Positions 43,706 through 51,810 of a stretch of DNA of 64,000 nucleotides are shown piece by piece. The notes under the pieces are model-generated. The model saw only the letters and a program-made list of their open reading frames with translations. It did not search any database and had not been told where the DNA came from. The position numbers were made by a program, and so were the translations under genes. The number at the start of each line of letters is the position of its first letter. Position 1 is the stretch's first letter. The DNA is from Salipaludibacillus aurantiacus (lineage in GTDB: Bacteria > Bacillota > Bacilli > Bacillales > Salisediminibacteriaceae): the NCBI RefSeq assembly GCF_900111295.1, contig NZ_FOGT01000015.1, positions 1 to 64,000 of the forward strand. The letters are read 5' to 3'.

Positions 43706-44602
43706 TTAACCTAATATGACTAGAAGCAGGGTCAGGGTGAGGACGCTTAGCAAGGTGGTGATGAGTGTGATGCTCGACACGAGTTTGGGTTTGGCGTCAA
43801 ATTCAACGGCGTACATGACGATGGTGGCTGCTGACGGCATTGCCGATGCGACGATCAGGACTTTTGCGAGCAGCGGATCAAGCGGGAGAATGAGTGTGAT
43901 TCCCCAGGCGATCAGCGGCGACAGCAAGAGCCTTACGATTACTCCGTATGAGACCTTTCCCCATTCAAATCCTGTCCATTTAATTTGGGCGAGCTGCATG
44001 CCGAGAATCAGCATGACGGTCGGGATGGCTGCCTGGGAAATTAATTCGACGGGCTGCATGAGATTGGCAGGCACCGTGACGTTTAACAGTTTTAAGATGA
44101 CGGCTAAAATGACTGCGTATGTCACAGGCATACGAAGCAGCACCTGGAGCGCGGTTTTGACACCTGACACGCCCCGGGCCGCATAGTAGACGCCGAAAAA
44201 GTTCATGATGACTGACTGGAGAACCATAAACGACACGGCGTAAGCAAATCCTTCCTGTCCGTAGGCAAAAAGGATAATCGGCGCTCCATAGTTTCCTGAA
44301 TTCATAAAGGCGGTCGATAAAATCAGCCCGCCTTCCGTACTGGAGTTGTACTTCATTTTCCATGCGTAGAGCTTATTGATGATAATTAGGGCAAAAAGAA
44401 GGCCCAGCGCAAAGACAATCATATACACGTACTGCATGTTCATTTCTGCTTTATAAAATGTTTCAAAGACAAGGGCCGGCGTCAAAATATAAATCGCCAC
44501 CGTTGAGACGGGTTTAATATCGACCCGGCGCCAAATCTGAACAACGTACCCTATTAAAAAAACGAGTAAAACAGGTAAAACTACTGAAATAAAAATTGTC
44601 AT
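43706..44602 (-). CDS. AEC family transporter
   Basis: A 298-residue protein with ten predicted membrane segments in two groups of five, typical of auxin-efflux-carrier/malonate permease family members. Conserved GNYGAPIILFAYG and the C-terminal ASAMPSAATIVMYAVEFDA are present. Family members move organic anions or related solutes; the substrate here is unknown. It stands alone. A REP palindrome lies just upstream of its start. Confidence 0.87.
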   Translation of the reverse strand: MTIFISVVLPVLLVFLIGYVVQIWRRVDIKPVSTVAIYILTPALVFETFYKAEMNMQYVYMIVFALGLLFALIIINKLYAWKMKYNSSTEGGLILSTAFMNSGNYGAPIILFAYGQEGFAYAVSFMVLQSVIMNFFGVYYAARGVSGVKTALQVLLRMPVTYAVILAVILKLLNVTVPANLMQPVELISQAAIPTVMLILGMQLAQIKWTGFEWGKVSYGVIVRLLLSPLIAWGITLILPLDPLLAKVLIVASAMPSAATIVMYAVEFDAKPKLVSSITLITTLLSVLTLTLLLVILG

Positions 44603-44927
44603 ATGTATCGCTTCCCGGTCAGGGGGTCAGTCCCCCCATTTTTTGTTAAATAAAAAAAGGATTTTAAAAGTTTATGTCGAATAGAGTCATTTACAAGAAA
44701 GAGAGGCTTATGTAGGCCAGTTTAATAGATTATTATAGCAGCAGCCAACGATTAAAGACGCTTTCCTTTTTATAACGATGACGCAGCGAGCCGTGAGACC
44801 CCTGTCTGAGCCACCCGCTATTTCCTCTTTTGCCATCGTACCACACCCAACCGGATGAACGTACCTGTTACCCTCTCTTTTCATAGTTACCCAGTTTTTA
44901 AAATTGAATATGAAAGGTTTGATGTTT
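44603..44927. other. Region between the AEC gene and the RAYT gene
   Basis: About 325 bases with a REP palindrome at 44621-44640 near its left end. The rest holds no gene that I can support. Confidence 0.5.
44621..44640. repeat. REP-like palindrome 5, left of the RAYT gene
   Basis: AGGGGGTCAGTCCCCCCATT. About 290 bases upstream of the transposase start. Together with the copy at 45711 it flanks the gene. Confidence 0.8.
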
Positions 44928-45650
44928 ATGGGAAGACAGCCGAGAGTCTGGTATCCCGGTGCCACGTATCATGTCACAAGCCGGGGCAACCGCCGTTCAG
45001 CTGTGTTTTTCGACAGCGAGGACCGGATGATGTACCTGGATTTACTGGAAGAGACGAAGTACGAATTTCCTTTTAAGCTCCATGCCTACTGCCTGATGAC
45101 TAACCACATTCATTTACTGATTGAAACTGAGAAGGCGCATATTAAAAAGATCATGAAACGGCTCCATTCTTTATATGCGATCTACTTTAACCACCGCCAT
45201 GACTTGTGCGGCCACTTGTTCCAAGGGCGGTACGGGGCGCGTGTGGTTAAAAACACGACCTATTTTCTTGAAGTAAGCAAATACATTCATTTAAACCCGT
45301 ACATGGCTTCCATCGTTGCCGAGCCGGAAGATTACTGGTGGAGCAGCTACAAGGAATATCTCTCGCACTCTCCTTCTCCTCTTCTTACCACAGACAGAGT
45401 CCTCTCCTATTTTCCGTCCCGGGATCCTGAATTGTACAAGCAATTTGTCGAGCTCGATATGCGCGAAGAGGCAGCACTCGACGACCATCTCGAGTTTTAT
45501 AACCTGTACCTCCATTATCTTTCCAAATACGCAACTGCCAATCTGCCCAGCTGGGAAGATTACGATAGGGGCAAGTCAAAAACAGCCCTTATAGCAGAAA
45601 TGAAGGAAACGATGCATTTTAAAGAAGAAACTCCCGCTCCCCGCCGCTAA
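44928..45650 (+). CDS. REP-associated tyrosine transposase (RAYT, Y1/IS200-like)
   Basis: A 240-residue HUH-type enzyme. Landmarks are WYPGATYHVTSRGN, the HUH motif TNHIHLLI (H60, H62), HLFQGRYGARVV, and SKYIHLNPYMA with the likely catalytic tyrosine Y119. RAYTs are single-copy relatives of IS200/IS605 transposases that are linked to the spread of REP palindromes. No IS ends of the IS200 type are seen; the gene is flanked instead by REP-like palindromes at 44621 and 45711. The ATG at 44928 is supported by the family start; ATGs at 44904 and 44922 are alternatives. Confidence 0.9.
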   Translation: MGRQPRVWYPGATYHVTSRGNRRSAVFFDSEDRMMYLDLLEETKYEFPFKLHAYCLMTNHIHLLIETEKAHIKKIMKRLHSLYAIYFNHRHDLCGHLFQGRYGARVVKNTTYFLEVSKYIHLNPYMASIVAEPEDYWWSSYKEYLSHSPSPLLTTDRVLSYFPSRDPELYKQFVELDMREEAALDDHLEFYNLYLHYLSKYATANLPSWEDYDRGKSKTALIAEMKETMHFKEETPAPRR

Positions 45651-45656
45651 CATCAA

Positions 45657-45703
45657 AAGGTTGTGCGGAAAGGCAATCACCTTTCCCGCACAACCTTGCT
45701 TTA
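45657..45703. terminator. Bidirectional terminator between RAYT and floT
   Basis: AAGGTTGTGCGG pairs with CCGCACAACCTT, with an inner AAGG/CCTT pair. It lies just after the RAYT stop and could also stop leftward transcription from floT. Confidence 0.8.
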
Positions 45704-45710
45704 AAGCGTG

Positions 45711-45728
45711 AGGGGACAGACCCCCCAG
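45711..45728. repeat. REP-like palindrome 6, right of the RAYT gene
   Basis: AGGGGACAGACCCCCCAG, the opposite orientation to copy 1. It lies three bases upstream of the floT stop codon. Confidence 0.8.
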
Positions 45729-45730
45729 TA

Positions 45731-47311
45731 TTATCCAGCCTGGTTATCTTCAGGCGGGGCGGGCTTATGCCCTTCCCCTTCTCCGCCGTCGGTGTTTGAA
45801 GTGTTTTCACTCGGCTGCTGCTCATTTCCCGATCTTGCCATGTTTCCTTTTCCGGAAAAGTTTTCGAGCAGTTCATTGACATCAAGCCCTGAGGCGGCTT
45901 TCAAGTTTTCCGGCAAAGTGGCCATTAAGTCAGTTACATACCCTGACATTTTAGCCGCGCCCCCGGCACTGCCATCTTTACCGCTTCCGCCCGTATCAAC
46001 CACTGTTACTTTATCGATCGCGCTGAGTGGAGCGGATACTTCTTTAGCATAAGCTGGAAGCATGTCGAGGATCATGCTGAGCTTCGCTGCTTCGCCATAG
46101 TATTCGTAAGCTTCTGCCAGTTTCTTCTTCGCTTCGGCTTCGGCTTCACCCTTCTTCTGGATGACCGTCGCTTCAGCTTCACCTTTCTTAAGCGCTACGC
46201 TGGCTTCTGCTTCCCCGCGGAAACGCTCAGCGTCCGCGTTCGCTTTCGCTTCAGCTTCAATTTGATACTGGGACGCTTCTGCCGCACGCATTTGCTGGAC
46301 TTTTGCCGCTTCCGCCCGCTGCTCCTGCTCGTAACGGTCGGCGTCCGCTTTCTTGCGCACTTCGGCGTCATACTGCTTCTCACGGCGCAGAATTTCACGC
46401 TCTTCCAGTTCAATCTGCTTATCCCGCTCAATGATCTGGATCTGCATCTCTTCCTGAGTCACCTGCTGCTTAGACTTTGCTGTCTGCAAGTCATACGCCT
46501 GGTCAGCTTCGGCGCGAGCCTGGTCCTGCTCACGTGTATACTGGGCGACCTTCAGCTGCTTTTCCTTCTCGGAATTTGCAATTTCAGTGTCCCGGATAAG
46601 CTCCTGAGCCTTAGCTTCCTGCTCCGCTCGGGCGTTTTCAATCCGCGCTTCTTTTTTACGCTCGGCTTCCGCTACCGCCGCATTCCGTTTCACTTCAGCG
46701 ATGCGCGGCTTACCGAGTGAGTCGAGGTAGCCCTGGGCGTCCGTGACTTCCTGAAGTGTAAATGACTTAATTTCAAGCCCCATTTTGTTAAAATCACGGG
46801 AAGCAACCGCTTGCACTTCCTGGTTGAAACGCTCCCGGTTATTGTTGATATCTTCCACGCTCATCGACCCTAAAATGGACCGTAAATGTCCTCGAAGGAC
46901 ATCCTGCACTTCTTCCTCAAATTCGTCCGTGCTTTTTCCTAAGTATTGTTCCGCAGCCGTTGCGATCTCTTCCATCGTTGATCCGACTTTAACGATCGCT
47001 ACACCATCCACGGAAACCGGCACACCCTGTTCCGTATAAGCGCCGGTCGTACGCACGTCCAGGCTGTAGTTCGACAAGCTGAATTTCGCATACTGCTGGA
47101 ATACCGGAACCACAAATGCCCCGCCCCCGCGGATAATTTTCATCTTCTTTCCTTCAGAATCATCCGAAATATTTCTGCCTTTTCCTAAGTAACTCCCCGT
47201 CACGATCAGCGCTTCGTTTGGCCCTGATGTCTGGTACCGCGTAAAATACACGCCGAGCAGAACAAGGAATACAAAGGCGATGACCACCGCTACGATAATA
47301 ATCGTTTCCAT
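45731..47311 (-). CDS. floT: Flotillin
   Basis: A 526-residue flotillin. An N-terminal hydrophobic hairpin (about 3-22) attaches it to the membrane. The SPFH/PHB domain follows (about 25-200), then a long alanine/glutamate-rich coiled coil (about 215-420) and a Gly/Asn-rich tail. Flotillins organise functional membrane microdomains and membrane fluidity. It lies downstream of the NfeD-like gene, as yuaF-yuaG in B. subtilis. GAGGAG precedes the ATG. The tail is encoded right up to a REP palindrome. Confidence 0.95.
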   Translation of the reverse strand: METIIIVAVVIAFVFLVLLGVYFTRYQTSGPNEALIVTGSYLGKGRNISDDSEGKKMKIIRGGGAFVVPVFQQYAKFSLSNYSLDVRTTGAYTEQGVPVSVDGVAIVKVGSTMEEIATAAEQYLGKSTDEFEEEVQDVLRGHLRSILGSMSVEDINNNRERFNQEVQAVASRDFNKMGLEIKSFTLQEVTDAQGYLDSLGKPRIAEVKRNAAVAEAERKKEARIENARAEQEAKAQELIRDTEIANSEKEKQLKVAQYTREQDQARAEADQAYDLQTAKSKQQVTQEEMQIQIIERDKQIELEEREILRREKQYDAEVRKKADADRYEQEQRAEAAKVQQMRAAEASQYQIEAEAKANADAERFRGEAEASVALKKGEAEATVIQKKGEAEAEAKKKLAEAYEYYGEAAKLSMILDMLPAYAKEVSAPLSAIDKVTVVDTGGSGKDGSAGGAAKMSGYVTDLMATLPENLKAASGLDVNELLENFSGKGNMARSGNEQQPSENTSNTDGGEGEGHKPAPPEDNQAG

Positions 47312-47447
47312 TCTCCCAACTCCTCATTTGATTGTCTGTGGAAAAAGCACGCTCCCACACCTTTACGACAAAGAAACAGTCTTACAGAAACAAGCGTTGT
47401 TTTTTTAACCGGCTGGAAGACATTCTTCACTCATTTTTTTGAAAAAA

Positions 47448-47981
47448 TCAGTCGTAATGCTTCGACACGTGGAAAACGCCTTCATCATCGATATCAATCA
47501 CGAGCACTTTCGTTCCTTCAGGAAGATCCTCATTATCAAAGCTCTTAGCAGCCTTGCTGACTGTTCCGTGAGTCCGTGAAATGACCACTTCGCCGAAACC
47601 TTCCGCAGGGATGGTCGTATACACTTCACCAACCGTTCCTTTCAGCTCATTAATTGAATAAGACGTGCTTTTCTCCGACCGTTTGACAGGAAGGATGATG
47701 AAATAGTTGACGAGGACGATGAGAACCGCTGAAACGACGAGATTGACGAGAAGGATCAGCCCGCTTCCCATAAAGAAAGCCATTGTTTCGAGGATGTATC
47801 CCAGTCCGCCGATTAACGTGATATATCCAATCACAGTAATCGGATTAATGATGCCGTCTCCGCTGATGTCCATCATGCCTTCGATCAGTTCCCCAACAAA
47901 TATGTAGAGAAAGGTTAGAATCACCCCTGCAATTAACAAAAACAGGTAAATCGATTCAATCGTGTACCCCGCTATCTCCAT
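47448..47981 (-). CDS. yuaF: NfeD-like membrane protein (YuaF position)
   Basis: A 177-residue protein with three or four N-terminal membrane segments (about 8-100) and a C-terminal OB-fold domain (GTVGEVYTTIPAEGFGEVVI; EGTKVLVIDIDDEGVFHV). NfeD-type proteins work together with flotillins. I chose the ATG at 47981 because AGGTGA precedes it; the GTG at 47990 overlaps that site. It abuts the PspA-like gene and is followed by floT after 136 bases. Confidence 0.88.
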   Translation of the reverse strand: MEIAGYTIESIYLFLLIAGVILTFLYIFVGELIEGMMDISGDGIINPITVIGYITLIGGLGYILETMAFFMGSGLILLVNLVVSAVLIVLVNYFIILPVKRSEKSTSYSINELKGTVGEVYTTIPAEGFGEVVISRTHGTVSKAAKSFDNEDLPEGTKVLVIDIDDEGVFHVSKHYD

Positions 47982-47990
47982 GCCTCTCAC

Positions 47991-48635
47991 CTAATTCCTT
48001 CTTTTGAGTGATTTTTTCAGTGCTTCCAGCTTGGCGTCCACCCCGGCTTCGTCAGCTGGTGCGGAAATCCCGGTGCGGTTCTTTTCCGGGTAGTCCTGTT
48101 CGCCTTCCGGGGGAATCGCCTCGGTGTGATTAACAGCCGTTTCGCTCCCTTGCTTCTTTGCCAGCTCAATCTCATTTACGGCGGAAGACGGATAGAAGTT
48201 TCGCTTTGCCTGTAATTCATTCTTTTTTCTTTGCAGACGTTCGTAATCAGCCATATGTTCTTCGATGTGGCGGTGAAGTTCTTCCTTATGGCTGTTAGCT
48301 GCCTGGTATAGCGATTTGATTTCTTCCACGTGCCGGTCCGTTTCTTCTTTTTTTATAAGCGCCAGCCTGGCCGAATACTCATCATTGTTTTCGAGAAAGC
48401 CGACCGCATCCTTTTCCCGTTCCGCTGACTCTGCCCGGGCAGTTTCCAGCCGCCGTTTTAGCCGTTTTTCAGCAGCAATCTGCTTATTTAAAGACTGCCT
48501 CATATCACTAAGTTCCTGCTCCATATCGCTTAAAAGCTCATCGGCCATGGCCACCGGGTCATCCGAAGACTGCGCCGGTTCTGCCGGAGTACCAGCTTTG
48601 AAATAACGTTTCAACCTGCGGAACCATAATATCAT
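47991..48635 (-). CDS. PspA/IM30-like coiled-coil protein
   Basis: A 214-residue, highly charged helical protein. The start MILWFRRLKRYFKAG is amphipathic, like the membrane-binding helix of PspA; the coiled coil (about 30-165) has MADELLSDMEQELSDMRQSL and KIAAEKRLKRRLETARAE-like segments. The tail is acidic and disordered. It probably senses or protects the membrane with flotillin and NfeD. AAGGAGGGGACGGG precedes the ATG at 48635; the longer frame starts in a REP element and is rejected. Confidence 0.82.
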   Translation of the reverse strand: MILWFRRLKRYFKAGTPAEPAQSSDDPVAMADELLSDMEQELSDMRQSLNKQIAAEKRLKRRLETARAESAEREKDAVGFLENNDEYSARLALIKKEETDRHVEEIKSLYQAANSHKEELHRHIEEHMADYERLQRKKNELQAKRNFYPSSAVNEIELAKKQGSETAVNHTEAIPPEGEQDYPEKNRTGISAPADEAGVDAKLEALKKSLKRRN

Positions 48636-48701
48636 CCCGTCCCCTCCTTTCCTCACTGACAAATGAGCACTATTTCCAGTATACAGAAAAAACATGGTGT
48701 T

Positions 48702-48720
48702 TGGGGTCAGACCCCCCATT
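48702..48720. repeat. REP-like palindrome 7
   Basis: TGGGGTCAGACCCCCCATT, about 70 bases upstream of the PspA-like gene. Confidence 0.8.
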
Positions 48721-48793
48721 CATTTCCATTTTCATCATAAGAAAAACCCGGCAGCCCGCCGGGTCAGGTACTCGTATGTGTGATAAAAATAAA

Positions 48794-49363
48794 TTATTTT
48801 AAAATATCGTGGTCTACATAGCGCTCGCCGTTCAGTTCGCTGATCACGTTGATCGCTACAGCGGCACCGTGGCCTGCCGTGATAATTGTATGGACACTTT
48901 CGCCTGCACACGTGCCTGCCGCCCAGACTCCGTTGACGTTTGTTTTTCCTGCGCGGTCAACATTCACAATCTTTTTAATCTTAGGCTCTGTCCCCTCTTT
49001 CGTAGTAATCCCGGAATCCTCAGCGACATTAGCCATCACACCGGTGGCCAGAATGACATGCTTCCCGTCATAAGCACCGATATCTGTTTCAACTTTAACC
49101 CCATCTCCTGCTTTCGTCACCTTCGATACTTTCGTTTCGATCACCTCGGTACCGAATTTTTTAGCCTGTTTAATCCCGGTATGCAGGAGATCAGGACCTG
49201 CCGCTTCCATTAACCCGTAATGGTTCTCAAGCCACGCTTTCTTAGTAATACTCTGCCCGCTGTTAATCATTAACGTTTTCTTTCCGGCTTTAGACGCAAA
49301 CAAAGCAGCACTCGCCCCCGCCGGACCGGCTCCTACAATGATAATATCGTACACTTCTACCAC
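48794..49363 (-). CDS. Short FAD-dependent oxidoreductase
   Basis: A 189-residue protein with the Rossmann motif IIIVGAGPAGASAALFASKAGKKTL and the second FAD motif GVWAAGTCAGE. It has the FAD-binding half of thioredoxin-reductase-like enzymes but no NAD(P)H domain and no CxxC active site, so it cannot be a normal thioredoxin reductase. Similar short forms occur in Bacillaceae with unknown function. GGAGGAGT precedes the ATG. It is a single gene. Confidence 0.82.
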   Translation of the reverse strand: MVEVYDIIIVGAGPAGASAALFASKAGKKTLMINSGQSITKKAWLENHYGLMEAAGPDLLHTGIKQAKKFGTEVIETKVSKVTKAGDGVKVETDIGAYDGKHVILATGVMANVAEDSGITTKEGTEPKIKKIVNVDRAGKTNVNGVWAAGTCAGESVHTIITAGHGAAVAINVISELNGERYVDHDILK

Positions 49364-49442
49364 TCCTCCTTCAAAATGATAGCGCTTTCTAAACTATATT
49401 TTACAAACCCCTTTGATTAAAAGCCACCAATATGCTTAGAAA

Positions 49443-49473
49443 AAACTGGGGGGGGGGTCAGACCCCCCAGTTT
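49443..49473. repeat. REP-like palindrome 8
   Basis: AAACTGGGGGG and its complement around TCAGA-like core, with two extra G. It lies just after the GH36 stop codon. Confidence 0.85.
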
Positions 49474-49480
49474 CTGGAAC

Positions 49481-51676
49481 TTACTCGTAGACTTTTTTGA
49501 GCCGGTAAAGCTGGCTTTTGTAATGCTCTGATGGTGTCCATTCTATGCCATGCCTCATAAAGTAGGAGCCGCTCGCCCGCAGACCTTCATTGTCTTCATA
49601 AAGCGCTTCGGGATCGAGCCCTTTCAGCTGAAGCCTCACCTTTTGCGGGCCGTAGGCGATACCCTGCTCGAGCAGGAAAACAACCGATTCTTCTTTAGTG
49701 CCTTCAGACACATATTGGATGGCAAATACGGCTTCATTTCCATTTACGCTGTGACCGAACCCTTTCGCTCTAGTGGCTGCAGGTGCCAACCGGTACTGGT
49801 TGCCCTCCTGCACTGTCGCCCTGATTTCTTTATATTCAGCTATCCACTTTTTCGCCTCGGCAAGCTCCACATCGTTCCACTGATCAAGATTGCCGCCGAT
49901 CCCGAGAGACCCCATCATCGCCGAATGGAACCGATATTTTAAAGGCACTTCCCGCTGATTGAGCCAGTTAGGAGAATCCGTTACCCAGCACATCATCGCT
50001 TTTGCGTTATAAGCATAGGAGCAGCCGTACTGTATAGGAAGCCGGTCGACAGCGTCCGTATTATCGCTTGTCCAGAACTGGTCGGTCCGCTGCAAGACAC
50101 CTAGATCTATCCGTCCGCCGCCTCCTGAGCACGTTTCAACAACCACATGCGGATACTTCTCCTTAATTCCGTCCATGACCTCATAAAGCCCTTCCACATG
50201 GTCAAGCCACAATTTCTGCTGCTCCGCAGCTCCTTCCGTATGCGCCATCGCACCGCCATGGATCTGCCGAACATTTCCGGGTTCGGAAATAGCCCGGTTC
50301 ATATCCCATTTAATAAAACGAATGTCGTGGTGCTGTAAAAGATCGTCCAGCCAGCCTTGAATATAATGGCGCACCTCTTTTTTTCCGAGGTTCAGAACAA
50401 GCTGGTTACGGGCTTCTGTCTTCTTTTTGCCGGAAAACTGATACACCCAGTCAGGATGGGCACGGAAAAGCTCGCTGTCTTCATTTACCATCTCCGGCTC
50501 GACCCAAATACCGAAGTCCATCCCCAGCCCGTGGACATGGTCAATTAATGGGGTCAGACCCCTCGGAAATTTTTCACGGTTGACGTACCAGTCCCCGAGG
50601 CCGGCTTGATCTGAATGCCGCTCACCAAACCAGCCGTCATCCACGACGAACAGCTCGCACCCGATGGCTGCAGCTTTGTCTGCCAGCCTTTTCTGTTCAG
50701 CTTCTGAGACGTCAAAATAGGTCGCTTCCCATGAATTATAAAGCACCTTGCGCAATTCCCCGCGGTGTTTTGGCGGAAGAATATTTTCTCTTTGAAAACG
50801 GTGGGCGAGATGGCTCATACCGGTAAAGCCGTCCCCTGTATATCCGGCAAAAAAGACAGGTGTTTCAAACGATTCTCCTTCAGACAGTGCTACTGAGAAA
50901 TCAAAGTCATTGAGTCCTCCGCACACTTGGACAAATCCGAACGCGTCTTTTTCCACATGGATGTCCCAGTTCCCCGAGTAAGCAAAATGGCCAAACCAGA
51001 CGTCGCCGTCATCTTCATTTGCGCCCGTATCAATCGCAAACCAGGGATTAGCCTGATGAGACGTACTGCCTCTTCGGCTGTCTATCGTTTTTCTCCCTTC
51101 AGTGAGAGGTTCACGGATGAGCTGAAATTCGCCTGTCCATTTTCCCGCCAGGTGGCTGAAATAATAGTCTTTCCCCGGGTTAAAAGCTGTCTGCAGGGAT
51201 CTCGCCGCTTCGAGCGTGAGAGGCTCGCCGGAATAATTGAATACCTTCTGGCTGCGTCCGATGATATCAAATGTGTCATAGAGATCATAAATCAGTTCCA
51301 CACCGTATCTGTTCGTGCCCGCTTCTTTAAGTGTCACAGTAAGCCGGGTGCCTTCTTCGCGTTCGTCAATTTTATAACTGTCAAAAATCCATTCGAACCC
51401 TCGCTCACCTGAGGCGTTCGATACTTTTAATGTCGGTTCAGAATAGACCATCTCTCCCCAGGGAATGAATTCATAACCCATCACACCGCGGGTCGCTTCA
51501 AATGAAGAATGAGGAATGACATGCGGGATACACGCCTCATAATCCTCTTTGTACGGCATTTTCTTTCCCCAGTAGACATGCTGGAGATGACCATCATCCT
51601 GACGATCGAATATATACGCGGTGTTTGCTGTCTCAAGAACAAACCGCTTTTCATCACGGCACACGTAAATCCCCAT
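49481..51676 (-). CDS. Alpha-galactosidase, glycoside hydrolase family 36
   Basis: A 731-residue GH36 enzyme. The N-terminal beta-sandwich and the TIM barrel are typical; the nucleophile is D458 in FIKWDMNR and the acid/base is D538 in TSDNTDAVDRL. Other landmarks are FVVDDGWFG and VETCSGGGGRIDLG. It cleaves terminal alpha-1,6-galactose from raffinose-family sugars and melibiose. It has no signal peptide, so it acts inside the cell on sugars brought in by the ABC importer. AAAGGAGGTTG precedes the ATG. The codons for FPRGLTPL include a REP-core-like 13-mer. Confidence 0.94.
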   Translation of the reverse strand: MGIYVCRDEKRFVLETANTAYIFDRQDDGHLQHVYWGKKMPYKEDYEACIPHVIPHSSFEATRGVMGYEFIPWGEMVYSEPTLKVSNASGERGFEWIFDSYKIDEREEGTRLTVTLKEAGTNRYGVELIYDLYDTFDIIGRSQKVFNYSGEPLTLEAARSLQTAFNPGKDYYFSHLAGKWTGEFQLIREPLTEGRKTIDSRRGSTSHQANPWFAIDTGANEDDGDVWFGHFAYSGNWDIHVEKDAFGFVQVCGGLNDFDFSVALSEGESFETPVFFAGYTGDGFTGMSHLAHRFQRENILPPKHRGELRKVLYNSWEATYFDVSEAEQKRLADKAAAIGCELFVVDDGWFGERHSDQAGLGDWYVNREKFPRGLTPLIDHVHGLGMDFGIWVEPEMVNEDSELFRAHPDWVYQFSGKKKTEARNQLVLNLGKKEVRHYIQGWLDDLLQHHDIRFIKWDMNRAISEPGNVRQIHGGAMAHTEGAAEQQKLWLDHVEGLYEVMDGIKEKYPHVVVETCSGGGGRIDLGVLQRTDQFWTSDNTDAVDRLPIQYGCSYAYNAKAMMCWVTDSPNWLNQREVPLKYRFHSAMMGSLGIGGNLDQWNDVELAEAKKWIAEYKEIRATVQEGNQYRLAPAATRAKGFGHSVNGNEAVFAIQYVSEGTKEESVVFLLEQGIAYGPQKVRLQLKGLDPEALYEDNEGLRASGSYFMRHGIEWTPSEHYKSQLYRLKKVYE
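50550..50562. repeat. REP-core match inside the GH36 gene
   Basis: GGGGTCAGACCCC lies in the codons for RGLTP in a region that is conserved in GH36 enzymes. It lacks the usual TGG/CCA arms and may be chance. Confidence 0.4.
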
Positions 51677-51701
51677 CGTGCAACCTCCTTTGAGTACTGT
51701 A

Positions 51702-51771
51702 AATAAATGGGGGGTCTGTCCCCCCAGTTTTTAGGTTCTGTCAATAAATGGGGGGACAGACCCCCCATTTT
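51702..51771. repeat. REP pair (REPIN-like) 10
   Basis: Two elements about 40 bases apart: TGGGGGGTCTGTCCCCCCA and TGGGGGGACAGACCCCCCA, which are reverse complements of each other. They sit between the GH42 terminator and the GH36 ribosome site. Confidence 0.88.
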
Positions 51772-51776
51772 CTGAC

Positions 51777-51804
51777 AAAACGGGAGAGGCTTAGCCTCTC
51801 CCGT
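51777..51804 (-). terminator. Terminator after the GH42 gene
   Basis: ACGGGAGAGGC and GCCTCTCCCGT form an 11-bp stem followed by TTTTG on the minus strand. It lies a few bases past the beta-galactosidase stop. Confidence 0.85.
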
Positions 51805-51810
51805 CCTATT

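Noticed and set aside
44928-45650. Classification of the transposase gene as an ordinary IS200/IS605 element
   Set aside because: There is no TnpB and no IS200-type end hairpins; the neighbouring palindromes and sequence motifs fit a RAYT better.
45731-45885. Possibility that the REP copy at 45711 truncates floT
   Set aside because: The floT stop lies just before the palindrome and the protein has normal flotillin length.
48636-48719. Longer PspA-like gene with a start MGGLTPN
   Set aside because: Again the start codon is part of a REP element; the ATG at 48635 has a strong ribosome site.
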